Notes: generated from the sequence alone by a model not told the origin. Shown: positions 1 to 5,814, counted from the first letter of the stretch. The stretch is 5,814 nucleotides of DNA from an uncultured Oscillospiraceae bacterium (GCA_900758315.1 CAAERF010000039.1:1-5814), one strand, 5' to 3'. Numbers and translations are program-made.

Positions 1-540
1 ATCGGACTCTCTGCCCTCGGGCAGCAGCGCCTTGATTACCACATCCGCGCCGTACTCGGTATCGGCCACAATGCCGTCCCAGACCGGGATTTCCTGGGTG
101 ATCTTTCCCAGCAGGCTGTACCCGCAGGGAATGGTCAGCTCCACCCAGCGGCGCACCACCGAGATCCCTGCCGCCTCCAGGGCCAGCTTGGCAGTGCCCT
201 GATAGGCCCGGAGCAGTGGTCCGGCGCCCAGCAGCACCCCGCCAAAGTAGCGGGTGATCACGCAGACGGCGTCGGTGACGCCCTCCCGGTTGAACACGTC
301 CAGCATGGGCTGACCCGCAGTGCCCTGGGGCTCGCCGTCGTCACTGTACCGCATCACGCCGCTTTTCAGCACGTAGCACCAGCAGTTGTGGCGGGCGTCG
401 TGGTACTTCTTTTTCATCTCGTCGATAAAGGCCCGGGCTGCCTCTTCGCTCTCCACCGGCCGCACTTTTCCCAGGAATTTCGACCGCTTTTCCACATACT
501 CCGCGTCGCCCGGGCCGGTGGGCACATAGTATTCCGTCAT
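1..540 (-). CDS. yigZ: YigZ/IMPACT (UPF0029) family protein, C-terminus cut by the window edge
   Basis: The frame is open from the ATG at 540 to the first base of the window and gives 180 residues with no stop. The family usually has about 205-215 residues, so roughly 30 are missing. The N-terminal IMPACT-like domain (about residues 15-120) carries the hallmark stretch SDDGEPQGTAGQPML at 66-80 and the UPF0029 signature VITRYFGGVLLG at 94-105, followed by GPLLRAYQG. From about residue 135 a ferredoxin-like second domain (DUF1949 type) begins and runs off the edge. An AGGTGA ribosome binding site (548-553) lies 7 bases upstream of the ATG, which supports this start. Known: the family is conserved in bacteria and related to eukaryotic IMPACT, a regulator of Gcn2. 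The bacterial role is not settled, though nucleic-acid or ribosome-associated functions have been suggested. It lies 84 bases downstream of gltX on the same strand and may be read through from gltX or have its own promoter. Confidence 0.93.
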   Translation of the reverse strand, partial: MTEYYVPTGPGDAEYVEKRSKFLGKVRPVESEEAARAFIDEMKKKYHDARHNCWCYVLKSGVMRYSDDGEPQGTAGQPMLDVFNREGVTDAVCVITRYFGGVLLGAGPLLRAYQGTAKLALEAAGISVVRRWVELTIPCGYSLLGKITQEIPVWDGIVADTEYGADVVIKALLPEGRESD

Positions 541-565
541 AGGGCTCTCACCTGCTTTCGTCACA

Positions 566-574
566 GTTATAGCA
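566..574 (-). promoter_or_regulatory. Candidate extended -10 promoter for yigZ
   Basis: Read on the minus strand this is TGCTATAAC: a TG one base before TATAAC, which matches TATAAT at 5 of 6 positions. The extended -10 form could work without a -35 box, and none is visible 16-18 bases upstream, where the inverted repeat lies. The predicted start of transcription is near 559, about 19 bases before the yigZ ATG. The call is inferred from sequence only. Transcription from gltX could also supply yigZ. Confidence 0.4.
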
Positions 575-575
575 C

Positions 576-612
576 TTCACCCGGCGGGGATGGTCGCTCT
601 CTGCCGGGTGAA
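576..612. repeat. Perfect 10-bp inverted repeat between gltX and yigZ
   Basis: TTCACCCGGC (576-585) and GCCGGGTGAA (603-612) are exact reverse complements separated by 17 bases. The repeat starts 13 bases after the gltX stop codon, where a terminator would sit. However, on the minus strand the stem is followed by GTGCTATAAC rather than a T-run, so it is not a standard intrinsic terminator. It could be an mRNA 3'-end stabilising hairpin, a weak terminator, or a protein-binding site, since it covers the -35 region of the candidate yigZ promoter. On the plus-strand RNA the stem could extend by about five more pairs using G-U wobble (586-590 with 598-602), but no plus-strand gene ends here. Confidence 0.6.
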
Positions 613-624
613 TGATTTCTGGTT

Positions 625-2142
625 TCAGGACAGCTTTTCGATGCCCTGTCTGATCCGGGCCAGGGACTCCTCCTTGCCCAGAATGTGGGCGATCTCCACC
701 GCGCCGCCGGGCGTGACTGCCTTGCCGGCGATGGCGATGCGGACCGGCCACATGACCTTGGCGTTTTTGACCTCCAGCTCGGCGGCCAGATCGGTCATGA
801 CTGCCTTGATGCCGTCGGGCTCCCAGGGCTCCAGGGCCTCGAACCGGGGCAGGATGGTCTGGAGCATCTCCAGAGAGATCTCCGGGTTGGTCTTGGACTT
901 CTTGTGGGTGTACAGGGCCACGTCGTAGTCGGGCAGCGCGTCGAAGAAGTCCACCTTTTCCGGAATTTCGTTCAGGGTCTCGGTCCGCTGGTGGAGCAGC
1001 TCCGCGATCTCCGCCGTGTTGATGGCGGGATTGTGGACGGTCTGACGGATATAGGGCTCTGCTGCGGCGGCGAACTCCTCCGGGGTCATGGAGCGGATAT
1101 AGTGGCTGTTGAAGTAGGTCAGCTTCTCCAGGTCAAAGGCGGAGGGCGACTTGGAGATGCCGTCGATATCAAACACCCGGATGAGCTCGTCCATGGTGAA
1201 GAACTCCTGCTCTGCGATCTCGCCTCTGGGGCTCCAGCCCAGCAGGGTCACGTAGTTGAGCACGGCGGTGGACAGGTAGCCCATCTTCAGCAGGTCCTCG
1301 TAAGAGGGGTCGCCGTGGCGCTTGGACATCTTGCGGACGGTCTGGGTCTCCGGGTCGGTGATCATCACGGAGGCGCAGTGGACATAGGTGGGAATCTCCC
1401 AGCCAAAGGCCTCGTACAGCAGGTTATACTTGGGGGAGGAGGACAGGTACTCACTGCCGCGGACCACGTGGGTGATGCCCATCAGGTGGTCGTCGATGAC
1501 GTTGGCGAAGTTATAGGTGGGCAGGCCGTCGGACTTGATCAGAATCTGATCGTCCAGCTCGGCGTTGTCCACGGTCACGTCGCCGTAGACCGCGTCATGG
1601 AAGGTGGTGGTTCCCGCCGGGATCTTCTGGCGGATGACGTAGGGCTCACCGGCCGCCAGCTTGGCGTCGATCTCCTCCTGGGAGAGCTGGCTGCAATGGC
1701 CGTCGTACTTGGCCACCTGACCCTTGGCGGAGGCCTCCTCCCGGAGCTGTTCCAGCCGCTCCTCGGTGCAGAAGCAGCGATAGGCCAGGCCCTTCTCCAC
1801 CAGCAGCTCTGCGTACTTCTGATAGAACGGCATGCGCTCGGTCTGGACGTAGGGTCCCACCGGTCCGCCCACATCGGGCCCTTCGTCGTAATCCAGGTGA
1901 CAGCTGTCCATGGTGCGCTGGATCACGGCCACCGCGTCCTCCACCTTCCGCTTCTGGTCGGTGTCCTCGATGCGCAGGATAAACTTACCGCCGTTGTGAC
2001 GGGCGATCAGATAGGTGTACAGGGCAGTGCGCAGGTTGCCCACGTGCATATAACCGGTGGGAGAAGGTGCGAACCGGGTGCGCACTTCCCCTTTGGGGAT
2101 GCGCTGTTCCATCTCCTCAAACCACTGATAATCAAGTGCCAT
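625..2142 (-). CDS. gltX: Glutamyl-tRNA synthetase
   Basis: This is a class I aminoacyl-tRNA synthetase that attaches glutamate to tRNA in the cytoplasm. Its 505 residues are full length. The Rossmann catalytic domain opens with RTRFAPSPTGYMHVGNLRTA: the HIGH-type motif is HVGN at 33-36 and the ATP-binding KMSKR loop is at 271-275. The stretch LPTYNFANVIDDHLMGITHVVRG (207-229) is typical of GluRS. The inserted acceptor-binding domain has C123-x-C125-x24-C150, the spacing of the zinc site in the E. coli enzyme. The C-terminal third (about 320-505) is the helical anticodon-binding domain and ends in a normal GltX tail (AHILGKEESLARIRQGIEKL). The start at 2142 has a strong AGGAGGA site 8 bases away, whereas an internal Met at residue 11 has no comparable site. 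In most Clostridia GluRS is non-discriminating and also charges tRNA-Gln for amidation by GatCAB. I infer that this could hold here but cannot see it. It is transcribed from its own promoter. Confidence 0.98.
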   Translation of the reverse strand: MALDYQWFEEMEQRIPKGEVRTRFAPSPTGYMHVGNLRTALYTYLIARHNGGKFILRIEDTDQKRKVEDAVAVIQRTMDSCHLDYDEGPDVGGPVGPYVQTERMPFYQKYAELLVEKGLAYRCFCTEERLEQLREEASAKGQVAKYDGHCSQLSQEEIDAKLAAGEPYVIRQKIPAGTTTFHDAVYGDVTVDNAELDDQILIKSDGLPTYNFANVIDDHLMGITHVVRGSEYLSSSPKYNLLYEAFGWEIPTYVHCASVMITDPETQTVRKMSKRHGDPSYEDLLKMGYLSTAVLNYVTLLGWSPRGEIAEQEFFTMDELIRVFDIDGISKSPSAFDLEKLTYFNSHYIRSMTPEEFAAAAEPYIRQTVHNPAINTAEIAELLHQRTETLNEIPEKVDFFDALPDYDVALYTHKKSKTNPEISLEMLQTILPRFEALEPWEPDGIKAVMTDLAAELEVKNAKVMWPVRIAIAGKAVTPGGAVEIAHILGKEESLARIRQGIEKLS

Positions 2143-2150
2143 AGCGATGT

Positions 2151-2157
2151 TCCTCCT
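2151..2157 (-). promoter_or_regulatory. gltX ribosome binding site
   Basis: On the minus strand this reads AGGAGGA, a near-perfect match to the anti-Shine-Dalgarno sequence, 8 bases before the ATG at 2142. It decides the start at 2142 (MALDYQWFEEM) over the in-frame Met ten codons later. Confidence 0.9.
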
Positions 2158-2175
2158 AACTCTTCATACGCTATT

Positions 2176-2204
2176 ATTCTATTTTTTTCCCAGTCCAATG
2201 TCAA
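2176..2204 (-). promoter_or_regulatory. Strong sigma-A promoter of gltX
   Basis: On the minus strand a perfect -35 box TTGACA (2204-2199) is followed by exactly 17 bases and a -10 box TAGAAT (2181-2176, 5 of 6 to consensus). The spacer ends in seven A residues. The predicted start of transcription is a G near 2169, which gives a leader of about 27 nt carrying the ribosome binding site. The leader is too short for a T-box or another riboswitch, so gltX expression is probably constitutive and high. Confidence 0.85.
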
Positions 2205-2240
2205 GTGTCTCTGTGACGGGACAAAGGCCCTCCCTGCCCG

Positions 2241-2254
2241 GCCAACGGGTTGGC
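2241..2254. repeat. Short inverted repeat in the transporter-gltX gap
   Basis: GCCAAC (2241-2246) and GTTGGC (2249-2254) are exact reverse complements around two bases. In practice this allows a 5-bp stem with a 4-base loop. It lies 32 bases past the transporter stop codon (2289-2287) and upstream of the gltX promoter. There is no T-run after it on the minus strand, so it is a poor terminator candidate. I see no better terminator in 2205-2286. Confidence 0.3.
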
Positions 2255-2286
2255 GGACACGGAGAGCCCTTGGTTCTCTGGGATTC

Positions 2287-4011
2287 TTATTTGACGGCCT
2301 CTGCCAGCTGGCCCTCTGTCAGCGGCAGCTCCACGCCGGTCTGCGCCATGGTCACGAAGGTGGTGTGGTCCAGGGCCTCCTCGGCGATGCCCACGCAGTT
2401 GTCCACGATCCGGTCCAGGCCGTACAGGATGCCGGTGTAGTCCGGGGTGAGGGCGGCGTCGCACTCATTCTTCTTCACCCGGGCCAGATGGGCCTTGTTG
2501 AACTTCTTCTGGGCCTTGCGCATCTTGTTCTTACTGGTGACCACCGTCTCGGCGATGTCCATATTGCCGGTCCGGACCGAGTCGATGGCCTCGGTGAACA
2601 GCTCCTCGGAGATGGTGAAGCAGGCCTTCAGCTCCTGGGACGCCTCCTGGGAGAACTGCTTGCCGGCGGAGTGGAGCTGACGCGCCGTAGCGGTGATCTC
2701 ACCGCAGCGGTCGGCGATCCGGTCCACGTTGTTGGCGACGAAGAGCAGGCCCGCCGTCTGTTCCGACTGCTCCTCGGTCAAAATGCCCCGGGCGAACAGC
2801 CGGGAGATATACTGCACGATGGCGTTCTGCAGCTCCTTCACCGCCTGGAACAGGTCGTCAAACTTGCCGGCGCCGGTACCGCCGGTCAGCTCCGCCCGGG
2901 CGCTGGCCAGCATGGAGGAGGCGTATTCGGCGCAGCGCTCGATTTCCCTGGAAATCAGGTACATGGCGGGCAGGGGCTGGCTGAGCATATTTTCGTCCAG
3001 GTACTGGGTCTGGGACATGGTGCGGAGGTTCCGGTCCTCACCGCGGACCACGAAGGTGACCAGCTTGACCATGACGGGGATCAGGGGCAGCCAGATCAGG
3101 GTACAGACCAGGTTAAAGGTGGTGTGGGCGTTGGCGATCTGCCGGGAAATGACCTCCACTTCCGGTCCCTTTGGGGAAATCCACGCCACAAACTTTGCGA
3201 ACACCGGGATGATGCAGGCGAACACGATGCTGCCGCTGATGTTGAAGAAGCTGTGGGCCAGAGCGGTGCGCTTGGCGTTCTTGGACTGGCCGATGGAGGC
3301 CAGCAGAGCGGTGATGGTAGTGCCGATGTTGTCGCCCAGCAGGATGGGGATGGCGCCGGCCAGACCGATGACGCTGGTGACGCCGTCAGGGCCCGCCTGG
3401 GACGCGAAGTTCTGCAACACGGCGATGGTGGCCGAGCTGCTCTGGACCACCAGGGTCATGCAGGCGCCCAGCAGGATGCCCAGCACGGGGATCTCCGCCA
3501 CCTTGCCCATCAGGTCGGTGAAGATGGGGCTGCTGGCCAGAGGCTTCATGACGCTGCCCATGATCTCAATGCCCTCGAACAGGAGGCCGAAGGAGAAAAT
3601 CACCACGCCGAGATTTTTCACCTTTTCCTTTTTCCCGACGAAGTTCAGCAGGAAGCCGATAAAAATAATGGGATAGATATAGTTGCTGATCTTGAAGGCC
3701 ATCAGCTGTGCGGTCATGGTGGTGCCGATGTTGGCGCCAAAAATCACCGAGATGGCCTGGGGCAGACTCATCAGCCCGGCGCTGACGAAGCCGATGGCCA
3801 TGACGGTGGTGGCGGAGCTGCTCTGGAGCACGGCGGTGACCAGTGCGCCTGCCAGCGCGCCCATCACGGGGTTGCGGGTCAGGAAGCCCAGCACTTTTTT
3901 CATCCGGTCTCCGGCCACCTTTTGCAGGCTGTCGCTCATGTTGTTCATGCCGTATAGGAACAGCGCCAGTCCGCCGATCAGCCCAAAGATCACTTTTACT
4001 GTCTCATTCAT
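2287..4011 (-). CDS. Na+/phosphate cotransporter family protein with PhoU-like C-terminal domain
   Basis: This is a predicted cytoplasmic-membrane transporter of the Na/Pi cotransporter (NptA/SLC34-like) family. Its 574 residues are typical of the bacterial form. The membrane part (about 1-325) shows the two inverted repeats of the family: LQSSSATT (62-69) with GANIGTT (92-98), and VQSSSATI (189-196) with GDNIGTT (226-232). In this family the QSSS motifs form the sodium/phosphate site. Some eight or nine hydrophobic segments are visible, starting at about residue 5. Residues about 345-550 form a charged helical PhoU-like domain with PhoU-type motifs at 427-439 (NNVDRIADRCGEI) and 530-547 (YGLDRIVDNCVGIAEEAL). 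These probably bind metal or regulate transport. The start has GGGAGGAG (4018-4025) 6 bases upstream. Upstream tandem repeats suggest control by phosphate. The substrate is inferred from the family, and related proteins may move other anions. Confidence 0.93.
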   Translation of the reverse strand: MNETVKVIFGLIGGLALFLYGMNNMSDSLQKVAGDRMKKVLGFLTRNPVMGALAGALVTAVLQSSSATTVMAIGFVSAGLMSLPQAISVIFGANIGTTMTAQLMAFKISNYIYPIIFIGFLLNFVGKKEKVKNLGVVIFSFGLLFEGIEIMGSVMKPLASSPIFTDLMGKVAEIPVLGILLGACMTLVVQSSSATIAVLQNFASQAGPDGVTSVIGLAGAIPILLGDNIGTTITALLASIGQSKNAKRTALAHSFFNISGSIVFACIIPVFAKFVAWISPKGPEVEVISRQIANAHTTFNLVCTLIWLPLIPVMVKLVTFVVRGEDRNLRTMSQTQYLDENMLSQPLPAMYLISREIERCAEYASSMLASARAELTGGTGAGKFDDLFQAVKELQNAIVQYISRLFARGILTEEQSEQTAGLLFVANNVDRIADRCGEITATARQLHSAGKQFSQEASQELKACFTISEELFTEAIDSVRTGNMDIAETVVTSKNKMRKAQKKFNKAHLARVKKNECDAALTPDYTGILYGLDRIVDNCVGIAEEALDHTTFVTMAQTGVELPLTEGQLAEAVK

Positions 4012-4051
4012 CTCGTTCTCCTCCCAGCAAATTCCGTTGCTAACGTCTTTG

Positions 4052-4070
4052 ATCTTACCGGGGGATTGTA
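4052..4070 (-). promoter_or_regulatory. Candidate -10 region(s) for the Na/Pi transporter gene
   Basis: Two -10-like hexamers are visible on the minus strand: TACAAT (4070-4065, 5 of 6 to consensus) and TAAGAT (4057-4052, 4 of 6). Neither has a convincing -35 box 16-18 bases upstream, which is what one expects of a promoter that needs an activator. The TTTACG tandem repeats lie just upstream. With TACAAT the start would fall near 4058, and with TAAGAT near 4045. I cannot choose between them from sequence alone. Confidence 0.4.
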
Positions 4071-4089
4071 AAATCTGAAATCGGCTTTT

Positions 4090-4110
4090 CGTAAAATGTA
4101 CGTAAAATGT
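4090..4110 (-). repeat. Tandem direct repeat, PhoP-box-like, upstream of the phosphate transporter
   Basis: CGTAAAATGT occurs twice (4090-4099 and 4101-4110), separated by one base, giving an 11-base period or about one helical turn. On the strand of the transporter gene this reads TTTACG, 5 bases, TTTACG. Known: Bacillus PhoP binds direct repeats of TT(A/T/C)A(C/T)A with about 5 bases between them, so each copy here differs only in the last base. A third copy, TTTACA at 4072-4067, fits that consensus fully and lies 23 bases (about two turns) further downstream. That the repeats are a PhoP site is inference. Confidence 0.5.
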
Positions 4111-4125
4111 CGAGGACGCTTCCCT

Positions 4126-4135
4126 CTTTGCAAAG
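4126..4135. repeat. 10-bp perfect palindrome over the panE -35 region
   Basis: CTTTGCAAAG equals its own reverse complement. It covers the -35 region of the predicted panE promoter, a position suited to a repressor, but a 10-bp palindrome can arise by chance in AT-rich spacer DNA. No second copy is seen in the window. Confidence 0.35.
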
Positions 4136-4155
4136 TCTGTCAGAATCGTTATAAT
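4127..4155 (+). promoter_or_regulatory. Predicted sigma-A promoter of the panE-carbonic anhydrase operon
   Basis: A perfect -10 box TATAAT (4150-4155) follows a weak -35 box, TTTGCA (4127-4132), at 17 bases. Alternatively the -35 is TTGCAA (4128-4133) at 16 bases. The predicted start is an A near 4162, giving a leader of about 29 nt. The leader has only a poor Shine-Dalgarno match (a GAG at 4185-4187), so panE translation may be modest. Confidence 0.7.
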
Positions 4156-4190
4156 AGAACTATCTAAAAAAATGGAAATGAGATGAGTTT

Positions 4191-5141
4191 ATGAATATTT
4201 TGATCGTGGGCGCAGGCGCCATTGGCGTCGCCGTGGGCACTGCCCTGCAAACGTCCGGGGTGTCGGTGACCTTCCTGGCCCGTGGCGAGACCAAGGCCGC
4301 CATCGAACAGGGCGGCATCCACCGGATCGGCCTGCTGGGCGAGGCCCACTGTCCGCCGGACGCGGTCACCGTCACCGACTCCTATGACCAGCTGCCCCGG
4401 GACACCTTCGACTACGTGATTATCTCCGTAAAGGCCATGGCCAATGAGGAGGTCTGCCAGCAGCTGGCCAGCCACGCGGACATCCTAACCCGGGATGGCA
4501 AGCTGGTGCTCTTCCAGAACGGCTGGGGCAACGATGAAATCTACCTGCGCCGCTTCCCGCAGACTCAGGTCTGCTGCGGACGCCTGGTCACCGGCTTCCG
4601 CCGCACCGAACCCAATATCAGTGAGATCACTGTCCACAGCGCACCTGTCCTGCTGGGCAACCTGTACGGGCTGGATGTGGAACCCCTGCGCCCGCTGGCT
4701 CAGGCCCTGGACGCCGGCGGCATTCCCGCAGACGTCACCCAGGACGTGGCCGCGGCCCTGTGGGCCAAGATGCTGTACAACTGCTCTCTGAACCCGCTGG
4801 GCGCGGTGCTGGGGCTGTGCTACGGGGACCTGACCCGCTGCCCCGAGGGCAACGCCATCCTCAGCGCCATTGTGGACGAGGTGTTCGCCGTCATGACCGC
4901 CAGCGGCTACCACACCTACTGGCCCACCGCCGACGCCTACAAGCAGGAGCTGTTCGGGAACCTGATCCCCACCACCTACGCCCACGTCAGCTCCACCCTC
5001 CAGGACATCCAGCGCAAGCACCCCACCGAGATCGACATCCTCTCCGGCAAGATCATCCAGCTGGGCGAGGCCCACGGTATTGACGTGCCCGTCAACCGGA
5101 TGCTCTACCGGCAGATCAAGCTGCTGGAGGCCAACTACTGA
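4191..5141 (+). CDS. panE: 2-dehydropantoate 2-reductase (ketopantoate reductase)
   Basis: The family reduces ketopantoate to pantoate with NADPH in the cytoplasm (EC 1.1.1.169), a step towards pantothenate and CoA. The 316 residues are normal length. The Rossmann domain begins at once with MNILIVGAGAIG (GxGxxG at G7, G9, G12), and R31 in LARG is placed to hold the NADP phosphate. By comparison with E. coli PanE the active-site residues are present: K81 in SVKA, N110 in FQNG, K193 and N197 in WAKMLYNCSLNP, S268, and E280 in HPTEIDILSG. The start is fixed by the nucleotide-binding fold, since no upstream in-frame ATG exists in the leader. The ribosome binding site is weak. The gene diverges from the phosphate transporter and is followed after 22 bases by a carbonic anhydrase gene. 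Neither panB nor panC is in the window, and some family members act on other 2-keto acids, so exact substrate identity is inferred. Confidence 0.93.
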   Translation: MNILIVGAGAIGVAVGTALQTSGVSVTFLARGETKAAIEQGGIHRIGLLGEAHCPPDAVTVTDSYDQLPRDTFDYVIISVKAMANEEVCQQLASHADILTRDGKLVLFQNGWGNDEIYLRRFPQTQVCCGRLVTGFRRTEPNISEITVHSAPVLLGNLYGLDVEPLRPLAQALDAGGIPADVTQDVAAALWAKMLYNCSLNPLGAVLGLCYGDLTRCPEGNAILSAIVDEVFAVMTASGYHTYWPTADAYKQELFGNLIPTTYAHVSSTLQDIQRKHPTEIDILSGKIIQLGEAHGIDVPVNRMLYRQIKLLEANY

Positions 5142-5148
5142 TGGCCGG

Positions 5149-5155
5149 AAAGGAG
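5149..5155 (+). promoter_or_regulatory. Carbonic anhydrase ribosome binding site
   Basis: AAAGGAG lies 8 bases before the ATG at 5164. It decides this start over an in-frame ATG at 5080, which would add 28 unrelated residues, overlap panE by 62 bases and has no such site. Confidence 0.88.
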
Positions 5156-5163
5156 TGCGCACC

Positions 5164-5799
5164 ATGAGACCGGAACTGGAAGCCATTCTCTCCTTCGGCG
5201 CCCGGGCGGTGTCCGGCTCGCGGACCGTCTTTGACGAGGCCGCCGGCGTCCATCTGGACCGCCTGATCCAGGGCAACGAAAATTTTAAGGAGATCCCCGT
5301 CAATCCCACCGCGCTGACTCAGGAACAGCGGGAACATACCGCCCAGCACGGACAATCTCCGCTGGCGGTGGTCCTCTGCTGCAGCGACTCCCGGGTCCCG
5401 CCGGAGCACATCTTCCACACCGGCATCGGTGAGCTGTTTGTGGTCCGCAACGCCGGCAATCTGATCGGTCCCTTCGCCCTGGGCAGCGTGGAGTACGCCG
5501 TGGAGCACCTAGGTACCCCGCTGGTCCTGCTGATGGGCCACACCAACTGCGGCGCTGTGGGCGCAGCTCTGTCCTCCGCCCAGGAGTCCGGCGGACTGGC
5601 CGAGATTTTGGCCGAAATCCGCGCCGCCATCGGGCCGGAATCCGATCCCATCGCGGCGGCCCGGAAAAATGTCCTCCACTCCCTGGCTACCCTGGGCAGA
5701 AGCCCCATCCTCCAGGAACTCCATCAGCAGGGTAAGGTGGAGTTCGCCGCAGCCATCTACGATATCCGCACCGGACACGTGGACTTCCTGCAAAGCTAA
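5164..5799 (+). CDS. Beta-class carbonic anhydrase
   Basis: This is a cytoplasmic zinc enzyme that interconverts CO2 and bicarbonate (EC 4.2.1.1). The 211 residues from the ATG at 5164 are a normal beta-class length. All zinc ligands and active-site residues of the class are visible: C73 with the D75/R77 dyad in CCSDSRVPPEHIF (72-84), and H126 and C129 in GHTNCGAV (125-132). VVRNAGN (93-99) and ALGSVEYAVEHLG (105-117) are further family marks. The C-terminus (VEFAAAIYDIRTGHVDFL) is the usual final strand. There is no signal peptide; the first 30 residues look like the usual N-terminal helix. It follows panE by 22 bases with no promoter or terminator between, so the two are likely co-transcribed. 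Bicarbonate supply for carboxylases or pH balance is the likely role. The stop is TAA at 5797-5799, and only 15 bases of the window follow it. Confidence 0.96.
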   Translation: MRPELEAILSFGARAVSGSRTVFDEAAGVHLDRLIQGNENFKEIPVNPTALTQEQREHTAQHGQSPLAVVLCCSDSRVPPEHIFHTGIGELFVVRNAGNLIGPFALGSVEYAVEHLGTPLVLLMGHTNCGAVGAALSSAQESGGLAEILAEIRAAIGPESDPIAAARKNVLHSLATLGRSPILQELHQQGKVEFAAAIYDIRTGHVDFLQS

Positions 5800-5814
5800 C
5801 CGCCTTTCTCAAAA

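Noticed and set aside
2205..2286. An intrinsic terminator for the transporter gene
   Set aside because: Small GC-rich inverted repeats exist (for example 2241-2254, and AGAG/CTCT around 2263-2279), but none has a strong stem followed by a T-run on the minus strand.
2693..3676. A 327-codon plus-strand open frame within the transporter gene
   Set aside because: It is antisense to a well-supported membrane protein, has no family motif and no convincing ribosome binding site.
685..3957. A 1090-codon open frame on the plus strand, antisense to both gltX and the transporter and crossing the gap between them
   Set aside because: Its translation is rich in Gly, His, Asp, Val and Leu with no recognisable domain, and both genes beneath it are unmistakable. 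Long antisense frames are expected in GC-rich genes with strong third-position bias.
4012..4190. A riboswitch or small RNA in the divergent gap
   Set aside because: Both predicted leaders are short (about 29-47 nt) and I see no long stem or conserved riboswitch core. The promoters and repeats account for most of the gap.
5080..5163. A longer start for the carbonic anhydrase, at the ATG at 5080
   Set aside because: It would overlap panE by 62 bases and add Cys/Ser/Arg-rich residues that are simply the shifted panE frame. The AAAGGAG site points to 5164.
4485..5309. A 274-codon minus-strand open frame across panE and the start of the carbonic anhydrase gene
   Set aside because: It is antisense to two genes with intact active sites. 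Its translation is low-complexity Gly/Val/Gln/His typical of a shadow frame.

Overview
The window looks like ordinary chromosomal housekeeping DNA from a GC-rich, Gram-positive anaerobe of the Clostridia. A member of the Oscillospiraceae (Flavonifractor or Pseudoflavonifractor type) is my best guess. This rests on strong AGGAGG-type ribosome binding sites, sigma-A promoters in AT-rich spacers between GC-rich genes, and the style of the GltX and Na/Pi transporter proteins. It is inference, not a database match. I see no mobile element, CRISPR array, rRNA or tRNA gene, and no clearly novel system.

Layout: five protein genes. Three lie on the minus strand. In order of transcription from the centre leftwards they are a sodium/phosphate cotransporter with a PhoU-like tail (4011-2287), glutamyl-tRNA synthetase gltX (2142-625) and a YigZ/IMPACT-family protein (540 to beyond the window start, so its C-terminus is missing). 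Two lie on the plus strand and diverge from the transporter: a ketopantoate reductase panE (4191-5141) and a beta-class carbonic anhydrase (5164-5799), which probably form one operon. The last 15 bases hold nothing recognisable.

The three gene-poor gaps carry the regulatory signals. The 144-base gap before gltX holds a near-consensus sigma-A promoter (TTGACA, 17 bases, TAGAAT) with a leader of only about 27 nt. The 84-base gap between gltX and yigZ holds a perfect 10-bp inverted repeat and a possible extended -10 promoter. The 179-base divergent gap holds a TATAAT promoter for panE, a 10-bp palindrome over its -35 region, and, facing the phosphate transporter, a tandem TTTACG repeat with 11-base period that resembles a Gram-positive PhoP (Pho) box.

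The genes do not form one pathway. They cover translation (gltX), phosphate uptake (Na/Pi transporter), pantothenate/CoA synthesis (panE), CO2/bicarbonate balance (carbonic anhydrase) and a conserved protein of uncertain role (yigZ). The most testable new idea is phosphate control of the transporter through the tandem repeats.
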